A stretch of DNA of 32,455 nt from Planctomycetales bacterium (GTDB lineage: Bacteria > Planctomycetota > Planctomycetia > Pirellulales > Pirellulaceae), in the NCBI GenBank assembly GCA_020426845.1, contig JAGQPF010000405.1, positions 1 through 32,455 on the forward strand, given 5' to 3'. Numbering within the stretch: the stretch's first letter is position 1; every line of letters starts with the position of its first letter. This document shows, piece after piece, positions 24,624-32,455 of this stretch. Below the pieces are notes generated by a model. The model was not told the origin of the DNA and did no database searches. It worked only from the letters and a program-made list of their open reading frames with translations. The translations under genes and the position numbers were made by a program.

Positions 24624-25778
24624 TCATGAGCGGCTCGGCGGCGTCGCGAACGCCCGGATGACTCGGCAGATCTCGCCGATCACCGCTTCCGTCTGGGCTT
24701 CGCTGAGCCTGGCGCCCGTGGGATCGCACACCCGAAGCGGCAGCTGCATTGTGGCATCACCAAGCCGAGACGCAATGGTGGCGCCGTCCACCGCTGTCGG
24801 CGGCGCCGGGAGGAAACGCGGGACCTCTGCCGGAATTCTGCGGTCCCGCAGCTGCGCGCAAATGCCGCGCAACGCGCCAGCATCGGGAGCAGCCAGTCGC
24901 ACAACGGCGTGGTTGCCGGCGAACGAGGCATCCCTCGCTCCAAGCAATTGGGCGTGCTCGCATCCCTCGAGCCGGCAGTGGTATTGGCTTAGCGTGCGCC
25001 GGTTGCGCGCGTGACGCTCTTCCGCCGTCTGCAGCGAGAGCAGCGCCATGGCGGCCTGGGCTTCGGACATGCGTCCGTTGCCCGTAAGGGGAATCGGCGT
25101 TGGCGCTCCGGCGCCGTAGCTGCTGCGAATGTTGCGCAGCCGAGCGGCCAGTTCGTCATCGTTCGTGCAAACGCACGCCCCGTCCCCAGCGCTGACCAAC
25201 TCCGCTTCATTCAACGAGATCACCGCCAGCTCCCCGAAGCTGGCCAACGACTCTCCTGCGGAGTGGACGCCAAAGGCATGCGTGCCGTCGTAGAACAACC
25301 GCAACCCTTGCCGCGCAGCAATGTCGGCGAGCTCGCGAGGATGGCACGCTTGCCCCCACAGGTGCGCGCCCGCGACACCACAAATCTCGATGTCGTTCGA
25401 GCGACGCGCGGACAGCAGGCGTTCAAGAGCTTGCGGGTCCAACAACTGCGTTTCCCACTCGACATCACAACATTCGACGCGCAATCCAGCCCATTGCAGG
25501 GCGTTTCCCAGATGCCGAGGCGCCCACGCCGGGATAATGACCGCCCCGGAAAGCTCCAATGCCTTGGCGGCAATGGCCGTGGCAATGGTTGAGCTCGTCA
25601 TCGCCAACGCATACCGAACCTGCAGTCGCGCAGCCAACGCTTGCTCCAGTTGTTGCGCAAGCGGACCGTGGTTCGTGTAGTAGCGCCGCGCAAAGATCCC
25701 GCCAAACTCCGCCAAGAATGCTTCCGTGTCCGGCAGGGCGAATTCGCCAACCATCGTCTCAGCCGCAGGCACGGTCAT
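24624..25778 (-). CDS. DegT/DnrJ/EryC1/StrS aminotransferase homologue lacking the PLP lysine
   Basis: The 384-residue protein starts at ATG 25778, with GGAGGTG just upstream and a 4-base ATGA overlap with the preceding gene. It has the DegT fold: YYTNHGPLAQQLEQALAARL near the N-terminus, AMTSSTIATAIAA as the phosphate-binding loop, and LFYDGTHAFGVH, where Asp164 would contact the PLP ring nitrogen. The family motif that carries the Schiff-base lysine (SFH-x-TK-x4-GEGG) reads SLNEAELVSAGDG here, so the lysine is replaced by Glu193. Transamination by the usual route is then not possible. It may be a non-catalytic partner of the upstream homologue, or it may have another chemistry. The rest of the protein is intact, without frameshifts, which argues for a kept function. 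Confidence 0.9.
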   Translation of the reverse strand: MTVPAAETMVGEFALPDTEAFLAEFGGIFARRYYTNHGPLAQQLEQALAARLQVRYALAMTSSTIATAIAAKALELSGAVIIPAWAPRHLGNALQWAGLRVECCDVEWETQLLDPQALERLLSARRSNDIEICGVAGAHLWGQACHPRELADIAARQGLRLFYDGTHAFGVHSAGESLASFGELAVISLNEAELVSAGDGACVCTNDDELAARLRNIRSSYGAGAPTPIPLTGNGRMSEAQAAMALLSLQTAEERHARNRRTLSQYHCRLEGCEHAQLLGARDASFAGNHAVVRLAAPDAGALRGICAQLRDRRIPAEVPRFLPAPPTAVDGATIASRLGDATMQLPLRVCDPTGARLSEAQTEAVIGEICRVIRAFATPPSRS

Positions 25779-27226
25779 GCCGCACCTCCACATGCCGACC
25801 CGCGGCTCGACAGACGCGCCGCGATGGCCGAGCCATGCTGCTCGACGAACGCAAGCAACTCGCCGATCCGGTCAATCTCCTCCAAGCGGAGAAACTCGCC
25901 GCAGGGCAACAACAGGTACTCGCGAGACAGCCGGTCCGTGACGGGCAGCTCGCCGCAGATCGTCGCATAGGCGGCCGGCTTGTGGTGCAGGGGCGGCGAA
26001 TAATAGGGCCGTACGAGCAAGTTCTCGGCGTGCAGCAATTCGATCGACTGGTCGCGGCTCAGGGGCCAAGCCGAGGTCAGTCTGACAAGCGTATTCTTGA
26101 AGGTGCGGATCTCACCGCTGCTTGGTTCGGCGTAACGCACAAGTTCGATTCCGTTCACACCAATCGGGCCTCCATCGCAGGCGACCCTTGTGAGGCCCGG
26201 TGCACCAGCCGGGCCTCCATCGCAGGCGACCCTTGTGAGGCCCGGTGGGCCAACCAGCGCGGCTGCGTACCGCCGGTGCCGTTCGAGGTTGCGGCCGATT
26301 TGATCCTGCAAGTCGTCCAAACTGGCGCATGCCATGGCGGCGTGAAGTTCATTCAACGGGGCTTCGAAGCCGGGAACCCAATCCGCGTTCGCCAGATCCT
26401 TGACGGCGTCTCCTGACCGCAGCGTCCGCAGCCGCTCCGCCAGATCGCCGTTGTTGGTGGTCACATAGCCGGCCTCGAATGCGTTGAGAAACTTGCTCGC
26501 ATGCATGGAGTAACATTCGGCGTCACCGAACGACCCGAGCATGCGGCCGCCCCACGAAGCATGAGCCGCCTCGACAGCGTCGAACAGCAGCGGCAAGCCG
26601 CGCTGCGCCGCGAACGACTCGATCGCTTGGACGTCGCAAAGATTGACAATGGGGTGAGCGATGAGCAGCGCCGCGGTGGAATCGTTGACGCAGGCGCCGA
26701 TGGTCTGCGTATCGACAGCCAGCGTCTCGGGGCAGACATCGCAAAAGTGGGGCGTCAGCCCCGCCCAGGCGGCGATATCGGCAAGCCGTCGGTAGGTGAG
26801 TGAGGGCATCACGACCTGGTCGCGCCCCGGCAACTTCAAGCATCGCAAGGCAAGCACGATCGCCCACAGGCCGTTGCAAAACGTGACGCAGTGCTCCGCT
26901 TCGTGCAACTTCGCAAGTCGTGCCTCGAGTCGCGCGACGCATGGCCCCCGGCCAGTGGCGAGGCGTCCCGTCTCAAACGCCTCGGACACCGCTGCAAAGA
27001 ACGCATCTTGAGGTGGCTGGACCAAGTTGGAGGTTGAGCGGATCTCGGCGAATAGGGGAGCGCCTCCGAAGCAGGCGAGGTCGGCGATCGTCCGCTTCCT
27101 CTGCCGAGCGGAGCCTCTGCCTTGTGCTTTGCCGTGCTCCTTATCGTGCCCCTTGTCGCCACCAAGCCATGCGGCATACTCGGCGGGCTCCGGCGTTCCC
27201 ACCGGGGCGTTCGCTGCCCTGTTCAT
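25775..27226 (-). CDS. DegT/DnrJ/EryC1/StrS aminotransferase with intact PLP lysine and two in-frame element insertions
   Basis: The 483-residue protein is longer than the usual 370-400. It probably transfers an amino group to a keto-sugar nucleotide, using PLP. The core motifs are present: VTFCNGLWAIVLAL as the phosphate loop, LLFDAVEAAHAS with Asp216, and SMHASKFLNAFEAG with the catalytic Lys245. Two things explain the extra length. Residues 1-48 are a charged, low-complexity extension (GGDKGHDKEHGKAQGRG), and residues 328-354 carry the peptide PGLTRVACDGGP twice, encoded by two 36-bp elements. The insertion lies after the core, in a stretch that may be a surface loop. The start overlaps the stop of the methyltransferase gene by 4 bases, and the stop overlaps the next gene by 4 bases. 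Confidence 0.9.
   Translation of the reverse strand: MNRAANAPVGTPEPAEYAAWLGGDKGHDKEHGKAQGRGSARQRKRTIADLACFGGAPLFAEIRSTSNLVQPPQDAFFAAVSEAFETGRLATGRGPCVARLEARLAKLHEAEHCVTFCNGLWAIVLALRCLKLPGRDQVVMPSLTYRRLADIAAWAGLTPHFCDVCPETLAVDTQTIGACVNDSTAALLIAHPIVNLCDVQAIESFAAQRGLPLLFDAVEAAHASWGGRMLGSFGDAECYSMHASKFLNAFEAGYVTTNNGDLAERLRTLRSGDAVKDLANADWVPGFEAPLNELHAAMACASLDDLQDQIGRNLERHRRYAAALVGPPGLTRVACDGGPAGAPGLTRVACDGGPIGVNGIELVRYAEPSSGEIRTFKNTLVRLTSAWPLSRDQSIELLHAENLLVRPYYSPPLHHKPAAYATICGELPVTDRLSREYLLLPCGEFLRLEEIDRIGELLAFVEQHGSAIAARLSSRGSACGGAA
26165..26245. repeat. Two tandem 36-bp palindromic elements inside the aminotransferase gene
   Basis: Identical 36-base copies lie at 26165-26200 and 26210-26245, start to start 45 bases apart, which is 15 codons. 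Each has 8-base inverted ends, CGGGCCTC and GAGGCCCG. Read on the gene's strand, each gives PGLTRVACDGGP with no stop. A third identical copy, reversed, lies at 31740-31775. The insert keeps the frame, and five of the six frames are free of stops. Confidence 0.9.
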
Positions 27227-27927
27227 CCCGCTCGCCTCGTTAGCAGCACGTCATACCGATAATGCGCCGCGTAAAACTGCGCGGGCATCGTCCGGAATTC
27301 GGCGTCCCAGCCCGTCGCGCGGGCCAGCTCGTCGCACTCGTCGCGCGTCCGCCAGATTCCGATCGGCTCCTGCGGGTCGTCCAGCCGGCGCTGCCAATCA
27401 GGCGGGGCCACGGAGCCGCCCGCCGCGTAGAAGTCGCCCGCTTTTAGGCGGTCGGGCAAGTTGCCCAGCAACACTTGTTGAATCCGAGGAAACCGTTCGT
27501 AAAGCAATGCGAGCAGCTCGGCAGCCGCCGGGCGCGCGAGGTAGCTAAACACTCCGTAGCACAGCGCTTTGTTGCAGTCACAGCGGGACGTTGCCGCGAA
27601 GCTGACAATTTCCTGGCAGACGTAGCGGACGTGGGCGGCCGCAAAGTGCCGACGAGCGACACCGAGGAGAAACGGCGAAAAGTCAACGCCCAGATAGCCG
27701 CTCAGCGAATCGAACAGCCGACTTGCCAGGGCGCCGTTGCCGCAGCCCAAGTCGAGCAACGAGTCGTCCGGCGCCAATTGGAGCCCGGCTCGAATCGCGT
27801 CGATGATCATCTCGATCTGATCCTCGCCGACAGGCTTGCCATGCACCGTGCGGCTCACCTGCCCCCAGAAGTCCCGCTCGGCGCACCGCTTGGGGTGCTC
27901 CTTGTGCCGATAGTCGGTCGCGGCCAT
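27223..27927 (-). CDS. Class I SAM-dependent methyltransferase
   Basis: The 234-residue protein starts at ATG 27927 (MAATDYRHKEH), with GGGAG 8 bases before it; the longer frame to 28155 overlaps the upstream gene and is not used. The SAM-binding motif I is LLDLGCGNGALASRL at residues 57-71, followed by GYLGVDFSP with the acidic residue at the end of strand 2. CYGVFSYLARPAAAELLALL fits motif IV and beyond. It would transfer a methyl group from S-adenosylmethionine, probably to a sugar or peptide given its neighbours; the substrate is not visible. The start shares one base with the stop of the glycosyltransferase gene (TGATG), suggesting translational coupling. Confidence 0.9.
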   Translation of the reverse strand: MAATDYRHKEHPKRCAERDFWGQVSRTVHGKPVGEDQIEMIIDAIRAGLQLAPDDSLLDLGCGNGALASRLFDSLSGYLGVDFSPFLLGVARRHFAAAHVRYVCQEIVSFAATSRCDCNKALCYGVFSYLARPAAAELLALLYERFPRIQQVLLGNLPDRLKAGDFYAAGGSVAPPDWQRRLDDPQEPIGIWRTRDECDELARATGWDAEFRTMPAQFYAAHYRYDVLLTRRAG

Positions 27928-30041
27928 CAAGTTTGCTCCCACATGTCGCGATAGGCGCGCTCCAATTGACGGGCGACCGTTTCCGCGTCGCACATCGCCT
28001 TCTGGACTCGCCCGCGCAGACAACTGCGATGCTCGATCAACTGATCCAAATCGGTGGCGAGCCAGCTGGCAATCTCGATGTACTCGTCGGCGGAGTTGGC
28101 AATCAGATGCTCCAGGTTCAACTGCCGCAGCGCATCGGCGGAACCTCGCGAGCATCGCCGATCACCGCACCAAGCCACCGGCGTGACACCCATCCAACAG
28201 GCGTCCCGAATGGTCGTCCCGCCCGTCCACGGCGTGACGTCCAGCGCAATGTCGATGTCGTGATATTCGCCCAGATAGGTCTCGCGACCTGCGCGGGGCT
28301 CGTGCCGAAGTTCGAAGCGATCCGGGTGCAGCCCGCGCGACTCCAACTCCGCCTGCAAACGCTCGCCTGCCGGTCCGCCGAGGGTCGGGAAGTAGAGCAC
28401 GAGCCGAGAGTTCCGCACCCGCTCCAGCAGGCGCGTCCACATGTCCAAGGTTGGCGCCGTGATCTTGTTGGGACGCTGCAACGCGCCGAACGTCACGAAG
28501 CCAGCCTGCGCCGCAGGTGTCGGCGACGGCGCCAAGTCGCTCTCGGGCTGCCAACAACAGGTTGCCTGAGGCAAATAGTGCAGCCGCTCGGTGTGGTGCT
28601 GCTGCGACTCGGGCGGATTCAGGAAGTTGTTTGTCAAATAGTAGTCAATGCGGCTCAGGCCGGTCGTATAAGGATAGCCGAGCCAGCTCACCTGGATCGG
28701 CGCCGGCTTGTGGGCGAAGACCCCCAGTCGATTGCCACGCGTGTGCCCGGCCAAATCGATGAGAATATCAATCTCGTCCACGAGGATTTGTTGCGCGACC
28801 GCTTCATCGGACGCTCCGCAAGTGACTCGCCAATCTGCGCAGCTGGCCTCGCAGGCCGCAGTCACTTCATCGGCATCGGGCTGTTCGCTGTATCCGAACA
28901 CGGTCACGGCGTTCGGGTCATGGTGCTGCAGAATCGGCAACAGGTAGCGGGCCACGACATGTCGCCGAAAGTCGGGCGAAACGTAGGCGATCCGCAGCGG
29001 CCGCGAGCGATCTTTCGAGTTCGGCCGCGCGGTTGCGGCGGCGTCTCCGAAGTGAGGCCGCGTCTTCGCTTCCACGCGCGCTCCCCAAATTCGGTGCGCA
29101 TCGTGAATATCCGCGTCCGTCACATCGTGAGTGTGCGCAAGCGCAAATAGATAGTTGCCGGCCAGCGATGCGTCTCGCCCCATCGCCTTGCGAAACACAT
29201 CCAGCGCCGCTGCGGAGTCCCCGCTGCCCTCCAAGGCAACGCCCAGATTGGTCAAGGCCTCCGCCGAATCGGGAGCACGTTGCAGCGCGGCGCGGCAGAC
29301 GGCCAGTGACTCGGAAAAACGTTGTTCCTGATTGAGCAACGCACCCAAGTTAATGCGGGCCGAGGGGCGCTCCGGCTCCAGCCGAATCGCCTCTCGCAAT
29401 GCTCGCTCGGCCAAACGCAACTCTCTCAGCTCCAACAGCAGGGCGCCGAGATTGCTGTGCGGCTCCGCCCAACTCCGTTGCCGTGAGATCGCCGTTTCAT
29501 AACAGGCGCGAGCCTCGTCGAGCCTTCGCAGGCGCCACAACACGTTGCCAAGATTGCATTGCGCGGGCGCGAAGCGATCGTCCAACTGAACCGCGTGCCG
29601 CAACAGATCTTCGGCCACCGGAAGATCGCCCGACTCCAGAGCGATGACCCCCAAGTGACTCACCACTGGCGCCTGCGACGCGTCGATCTGCAGCGATTGG
29701 CTGAACGCTTCGAAAGCGGACTGGGGCCTCCCCAGCTGATAGAGCGCGACGCCCAACAAGTTCCAGCATTCCGTCCACAGCGGAAACTCTCGCAACAGCC
29801 GCAGGCAGCGGCGGTGCGTTTCGTCCGGATGCCCGCTCTCCAGCAGCTCCGACGCTTGGCGCAAGTTTTCGGTCGGCGGCGCAGCGGAACCCGTTGGCGG
29901 TGACGCGCCAACAAGGCCAACATTGCCGGCATCGTCAATGTTGATGCCAAGTTGGAATTCGCTATGCGCTTGGCCCATTGTGGGGCCCCGGGCGCCGGAT
30001 GAGGCAGGCAAGCCGCCAGCGTCAGTCTCGGAAGTGGACAT
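27927..30041 (-). CDS. TPR-containing O-GlcNAc-transferase-like glycosyltransferase (GT41, SPINDLY type)
   Basis: The 704-residue protein combines about seven tetratricopeptide repeats (residues about 38-290) with a GT41 catalytic region. The repeats show the usual pattern, for example NLGNVLWRLRRLDEARACYE. The catalytic region begins RIAYVSPDFRRHVV and continues through DLAGHTRGNRLGVFAHKPAP, IQVSWLGYPYTTGLSRIDYY and FVTFGALQRPNKITAPTLDM. It ends with DVTPWTGGTTIRDACWMGV and AWCGDRRCSRGSADALRQL, which match the family's UDP-sugar site. Such enzymes add a sugar to Ser/Thr of proteins; the TPR part selects the target. The substrate is unknown. It is the first gene of the cassette, with AGGCGGA before ATG 30041. 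A surface, flagellar or pilus protein is a natural target. Confidence 0.93.
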   Translation of the reverse strand: MSTSETDAGGLPASSGARGPTMGQAHSEFQLGINIDDAGNVGLVGASPPTGSAAPPTENLRQASELLESGHPDETHRRCLRLLREFPLWTECWNLLGVALYQLGRPQSAFEAFSQSLQIDASQAPVVSHLGVIALESGDLPVAEDLLRHAVQLDDRFAPAQCNLGNVLWRLRRLDEARACYETAISRQRSWAEPHSNLGALLLELRELRLAERALREAIRLEPERPSARINLGALLNQEQRFSESLAVCRAALQRAPDSAEALTNLGVALEGSGDSAAALDVFRKAMGRDASLAGNYLFALAHTHDVTDADIHDAHRIWGARVEAKTRPHFGDAAATARPNSKDRSRPLRIAYVSPDFRRHVVARYLLPILQHHDPNAVTVFGYSEQPDADEVTAACEASCADWRVTCGASDEAVAQQILVDEIDILIDLAGHTRGNRLGVFAHKPAPIQVSWLGYPYTTGLSRIDYYLTNNFLNPPESQQHHTERLHYLPQATCCWQPESDLAPSPTPAAQAGFVTFGALQRPNKITAPTLDMWTRLLERVRNSRLVLYFPTLGGPAGERLQAELESRGLHPDRFELRHEPRAGRETYLGEYHDIDIALDVTPWTGGTTIRDACWMGVTPVAWCGDRRCSRGSADALRQLNLEHLIANSADEYIEIASWLATDLDQLIEHRSCLRGRVQKAMCDAETVARQLERAYRDMWEQT

Positions 30042-30182
30042 GGAGCGATCCGCCTAACAGCATCGTAAGAGCCAAAGGGACTCTTTGCTGATCGGCATCC
30101 GGATCGGCAAGCTTGGAGGTTTGTGCGGGACGGCGTGATTCACGCACGATGACTTCCGCTGGGGTGGCGGTTGGCGCCGGGA

Positions 30183-31535
30183 TCAGGCTTGCGGCTCGGA
30201 GATCGCGTCTGCTCCATCCGCTGCGTCCGGCGGCGTTTTCCCCCTGTCGACTGCGTCCGCTGCGTCCGCAGGAGCGTCCTTCACGTCCGAAGGAGCGTCC
30301 TTCGCGTCCGGCGTTGTCGCCGCCGGCGTTTCCGGCTTCCCGAATCGTCGCGGTCCGTAAACACGCTCGCGATACAGCACCAAGCCGTGGACGGCATGGT
30401 ACAACGCGCCGCACTCCAACGGCAGATCGCGAGTCCGCTCCAGCAGGTCGCAGATATACTCGACGCTATGGCGCACCCAAGCTTCGTCCAGCTGTTCCCG
30501 CTTGAGCGCGATTGTCAAGTACTCGAGGATATGGCCCGTCGCGCCGAGGTTTTGGGCCAAGTCGGGAGATGTGCTGGGCCGGGCAAAGTAGTGCGTGGAG
30601 AAAGAGCCATCGGGGTTCTGCAACGACTTCGCTCGCTCGACCGCGTCGGCAAGTCGCTGCTCCACCGTCGCCCAGATCCCGTCGAGCGGATCCTGATCGA
30701 CAGCGCGACGATTGCGAGCCATGGCCAGGCCGATCAGCCGATGCGTGCCGCCACAGGCGCTCGAATCCAACTCATGCTCGAGCTCGATCTCCACCAGTCG
30801 CTCCACGGACCACGTTTCGCCGTCGATGGCTTGCCAGCTCACGGTGGTGGGGTAGTAGGTCGTGACTCCGATCAGCGTCCAGCTGTACTCGGCCGTTTCA
30901 TTGCGAGGCACTTCAAACTGGATTTGCTGCAGCATGTCGGCAAGCATGTACTCCTGCCCCTTCAGCATCACCTTTTGTGTCGGCGGCAGGCCGCACTGTG
31001 CCAAGATCGCGAACCACTGGTCGGGGTGCCCTTGCCCCGCCTTGCTGCCCACATCCATCGCCACTCGCAAACCGCGACGCCCGTTGTCGAACGACACGCC
31101 GGGATGGACGTCCCACCCTCGCATCTCTCCGCCGCCAAGCAAATGCGCCACGACAGGCTTCATCGGGGACTCCGAGTCGCCGGTCTCCATCAGGCATTCC
31201 ATGCGATAGGCGAGCACGCCATGCAGAATCTGCCAGGCGGCGTTGCGTTCGAGGTTGAGTGTCCGGCGTTCGAAGACTTCCTCGAGCGTCTTATCGAGTC
31301 TTGCCTTGAGTTCGTCTCCTTCAATCGGCTCGGGCCGCGGCTGGGCAGCGGGGCTCGCGATCGCCAGCGAGTTGGTTCCGACAGGCTCCGACGGCGCGCC
31401 GCATCCTGCCTGAAGCAGCGCGATGGCCGACAAGACCGCAACGAGCCCCGCGGCGCCGCGACCGCGAGAGTCCCGCAGTTTCCCAACGTGTTGCAAGCAA
31501 GGGAGTTGAACGGAATCGGCAGCGGCGCAAGACAT
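30183..31535 (-). CDS. Lipoprotein with cyclase-like helical repeats and Ala/Asp-rich tail
   Basis: The 450-residue protein is read from ATG 31535, since the longer frame opens with TTG at 31568. A lipoprotein signal ends in LLQAGC, so it is probably anchored by lipid in the envelope. The body is mostly helical and contains AERAKSLQNPDGSF-like sequence (ERAKSLQNPDGSFSTHYF), which resembles the QW repeats of squalene-cyclase/prenyltransferase alpha-alpha barrels. A catalytic DxDD motif was not seen, so enzymatic activity is doubtful. Residues from about 407 to the end are a low-complexity tail of Asp-Ala-Pro-Lys repeats. The gene lies 141 bases upstream of the glycosyltransferase on the same strand and could be transcribed with it. 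I cannot name a function. Confidence 0.8.
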   Translation of the reverse strand: MSCAAADSVQLPCLQHVGKLRDSRGRGAAGLVAVLSAIALLQAGCGAPSEPVGTNSLAIASPAAQPRPEPIEGDELKARLDKTLEEVFERRTLNLERNAAWQILHGVLAYRMECLMETGDSESPMKPVVAHLLGGGEMRGWDVHPGVSFDNGRRGLRVAMDVGSKAGQGHPDQWFAILAQCGLPPTQKVMLKGQEYMLADMLQQIQFEVPRNETAEYSWTLIGVTTYYPTTVSWQAIDGETWSVERLVEIELEHELDSSACGGTHRLIGLAMARNRRAVDQDPLDGIWATVEQRLADAVERAKSLQNPDGSFSTHYFARPSTSPDLAQNLGATGHILEYLTIALKREQLDEAWVRHSVEYICDLLERTRDLPLECGALYHAVHGLVLYRERVYGPRRFGKPETPAATTPDAKDAPSDVKDAPADAADAVDRGKTPPDAADGADAISEPQA

Positions 31536-31739
31536 CGGGAGAACACTCTTCAAGGGTGATTGGCACAACGGTGGGGCGGGAGCCGATTCGCTGATCGTCC
31601 TCTCGGACTGTCGGAAGTTTCGGCGATTTGCGGGAAATTGAAAGGGGATGCCGCGTCCGCTCCCCTATTAAAACATCCACAAACGGCAAGCTCCACGCTA
31701 AAATGCCGTGAGTTCAAACCCGATCACCAGAGCCGGTCC

Positions 31740-31775
31740 CCGGGCCTCACAAGGGTCGCCTGCGATGGAGGCCCG
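31740..31775 (-). repeat. 36-bp palindromic element, intact copy in reverse orientation
   Basis: This copy is identical over 36 bases to the reverse complement of the two in the aminotransferase gene. It lies between divergent genes and ends 29 bases before the proposed ATG at 31805. Its inverted ends could form a hairpin in the leader of that gene's transcript. Confidence 0.9.
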
Positions 31776-31804
31776 ACTGGTCCTATTTCGAACTTAAAGT
31801 GGAC

Positions 31805-32275
31805 ATGTCCGTGTCTTTCCCACCACTTCCTTCCAATGCGACGAATGGAGAGCGTCCCGAGGAGTCGGGGAGCTTGGGCGGAATTAACCGATCCATGACA
31901 TCCGCCACGATTCGCAAGCCAACCGTGACGCGACCGCCTGCCACGTTGGACAAGCGGTTCTCCTTGTCGAGCCTGTTGATCGGCATGACGGTGTGTTGTT
32001 GCCTGGCCTGTGTGTTGCGAATGGCGCCGGCTTCATTTTGGCTAGCGACCGGCAAGTGCGTCGTGATGCTGACGTCCCTCTGGCTGGTGGCCGGTGGGAT
32101 CTTTTTGGCGTCGCTGATCTTTGTGGTGTTGGTGTTGTTGGCGCTGATGGCGATGCTGGGATTCGCCTGTTGGTTGTACTTCCGGCTCAGCGCCACGTTT
32201 TCCTCTGCGGCCGATCCGCCGGTAACTCCGCTCGGATCGTTCCCGCCGTCGCAGCCGTCCGCCAAGTCGACTTGA
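31805..32275 (+). CDS. Small membrane protein with two hydrophobic spans
   Basis: The frame gives 156 residues from ATG 31805 (MSVSFPPLP); GTG 31799 and ATG 31895 are alternatives. After a polar 45-residue stretch comes RFSLSSLLIGMTVCCCLACVL, a segment of a kind I know from many planctomycete proteins. A long hydrophobic region follows (LWLVAGGIFLASLIFVVLVL through ALMAMLGFACWLY), consistent with two spans or one hairpin. The C-terminal tail is Pro/Ser-rich. It is not recognised. The opposite frame at 31783-32397 is a shadow. The intact 36-bp element sits directly upstream. Confidence 0.65.
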   Translation: MSVSFPPLPSNATNGERPEESGSLGGINRSMTSATIRKPTVTRPPATLDKRFSLSSLLIGMTVCCCLACVLRMAPASFWLATGKCVVMLTSLWLVAGGIFLASLIFVVLVLLALMAMLGFACWLYFRLSATFSSAADPPVTPLGSFPPSQPSAKST

Positions 32276-32356
32276 TCTGCTTGTTCGTTGCCCGGCTCCG
32301 ATGACGCGGTTCGCCAGCGGCAAGCCTGCTTTGACTCTCCTGCCCTTGAGTGCCCG

Positions 32357-32455
32357 ATGACCAAACCTGCTTCCTTCGATCGCCGCCAGATGCTCACCTA
32401 TGCGGCCTTTGGCTCCACGGCGCTAGGCGCCATCGCACAAGGCCAGGCTCAACAG
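32357..32455 (+). CDS. Start of a Tat-exported protein (3' end outside window)
   Basis: The first 33 codons are visible from ATG 32357. They read MTKPASFDRRQMLTYAAFG and then a small hydrophobic stretch, so there is a twin-arginine motif (DRRQML) followed by a Tat-type hydrophobic core and Ala-rich end. Tat export implies that the protein folds in the cytoplasm, often with a cofactor. In planctomycetes such leaders often head Gfo/Idh/MocA oxidoreductases, sugar-phosphate isomerase-like proteins or DUF1501 proteins. The mature part is outside the window, so the family cannot be given. Confidence 0.7.
   Translation, partial: MTKPASFDRRQMLTYAAFGSTALGAIAQGQAQQ

Noticed and set aside
24624..25778. 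Frameshift or sequencing error as the cause of the missing lysine
   Set aside because: The frame is intact on both sides of the motif, and the flanking SLN and AGDG residues align to the family with no gap, so a single-base slip cannot explain it.
29399..29647. Short plus frames opposite the TPR region of the GT41 gene
   Set aside because: They are Arg/Pro/Ala-rich shadows typical of high-GC genes.
31783..32397. A 204-residue minus-strand frame near the right edge
   Set aside because: It is low in hydrophobic order and opposite a frame with clear membrane spans. It is also open only by composition.

Overview
The window reads as a chromosomal segment of a planctomycete, most likely of the Pirellulales type. 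This is inferred from gene content, not from a marker gene. The clues are a formylglycine sulfatase with a secretion signal, a giant PVC-type dehydrogenase fused to ThuA, SGNH, cupredoxin and cytochrome c modules, a caspase-like lipoprotein ending in domains typical of this phylum, a seven-bladed WD40 protein with an N-terminal membrane anchor, a TPR/GT41 (SPINDLY-type) glycosyltransferase and a twin-arginine leader. The DNA is GC-rich, many genes lack a clear Shine-Dalgarno site, and no rRNA, tRNA, integrase, transposase or CRISPR array was seen.

Layout. 1-266: end of an RNA/DNA-ligase-like nucleotidyltransferase. 267-779: repeat-bearing spacer with a possible small zinc-ribbon ORF. 780-3664 (+): anchored WD40 protein and an unrecognised protein. 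3838-7888 (-): caspase-like lipoprotein followed by a single-span DUF4384-like protein, plausibly co-transcribed. 8109-9680 (-): sulfatase. 9732-11713: two divergent, distantly paralogous multi-span membrane proteins. 11720-12610 (-): membrane protein meeting its neighbour at a perfect hairpin. 13005-18182 (+): the 1725-residue fusion protein. 18245-22880 (-): a heavy-metal RND pump and its adaptor, preceded at 23273-23707 by a small exported His-containing protein.

23810-30041 (-) is a tight cassette: GT41 glycosyltransferase, SAM methyltransferase, two DegT-family aminotransferase homologues and a WbqC-like protein. Its first four genes are joined by 1- or 4-base stop/start overlaps. It most likely builds or attaches a modified sugar on a protein or surface glycan. 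The second DegT homologue has Glu where the PLP-binding Lys should be, so the pair may be one active and one non-catalytic subunit. 30183-31535 (-) is a lipoprotein with a cyclase-like repeat. 31805-32275 (+) is a small membrane protein. 32357 to the end (+) is the start of a Tat-exported protein.

The most unusual signal is a 36-bp element with inverted ends. Three copies are identical (two inside the active DegT gene, one at 31740-31775) and one is degenerate (22995-23030). The intragenic copies are in frame and add the peptide PGLTRVACDGGP twice. Five of the six frames of the element are free of stops, so it behaves like a protein-tolerated palindromic element.
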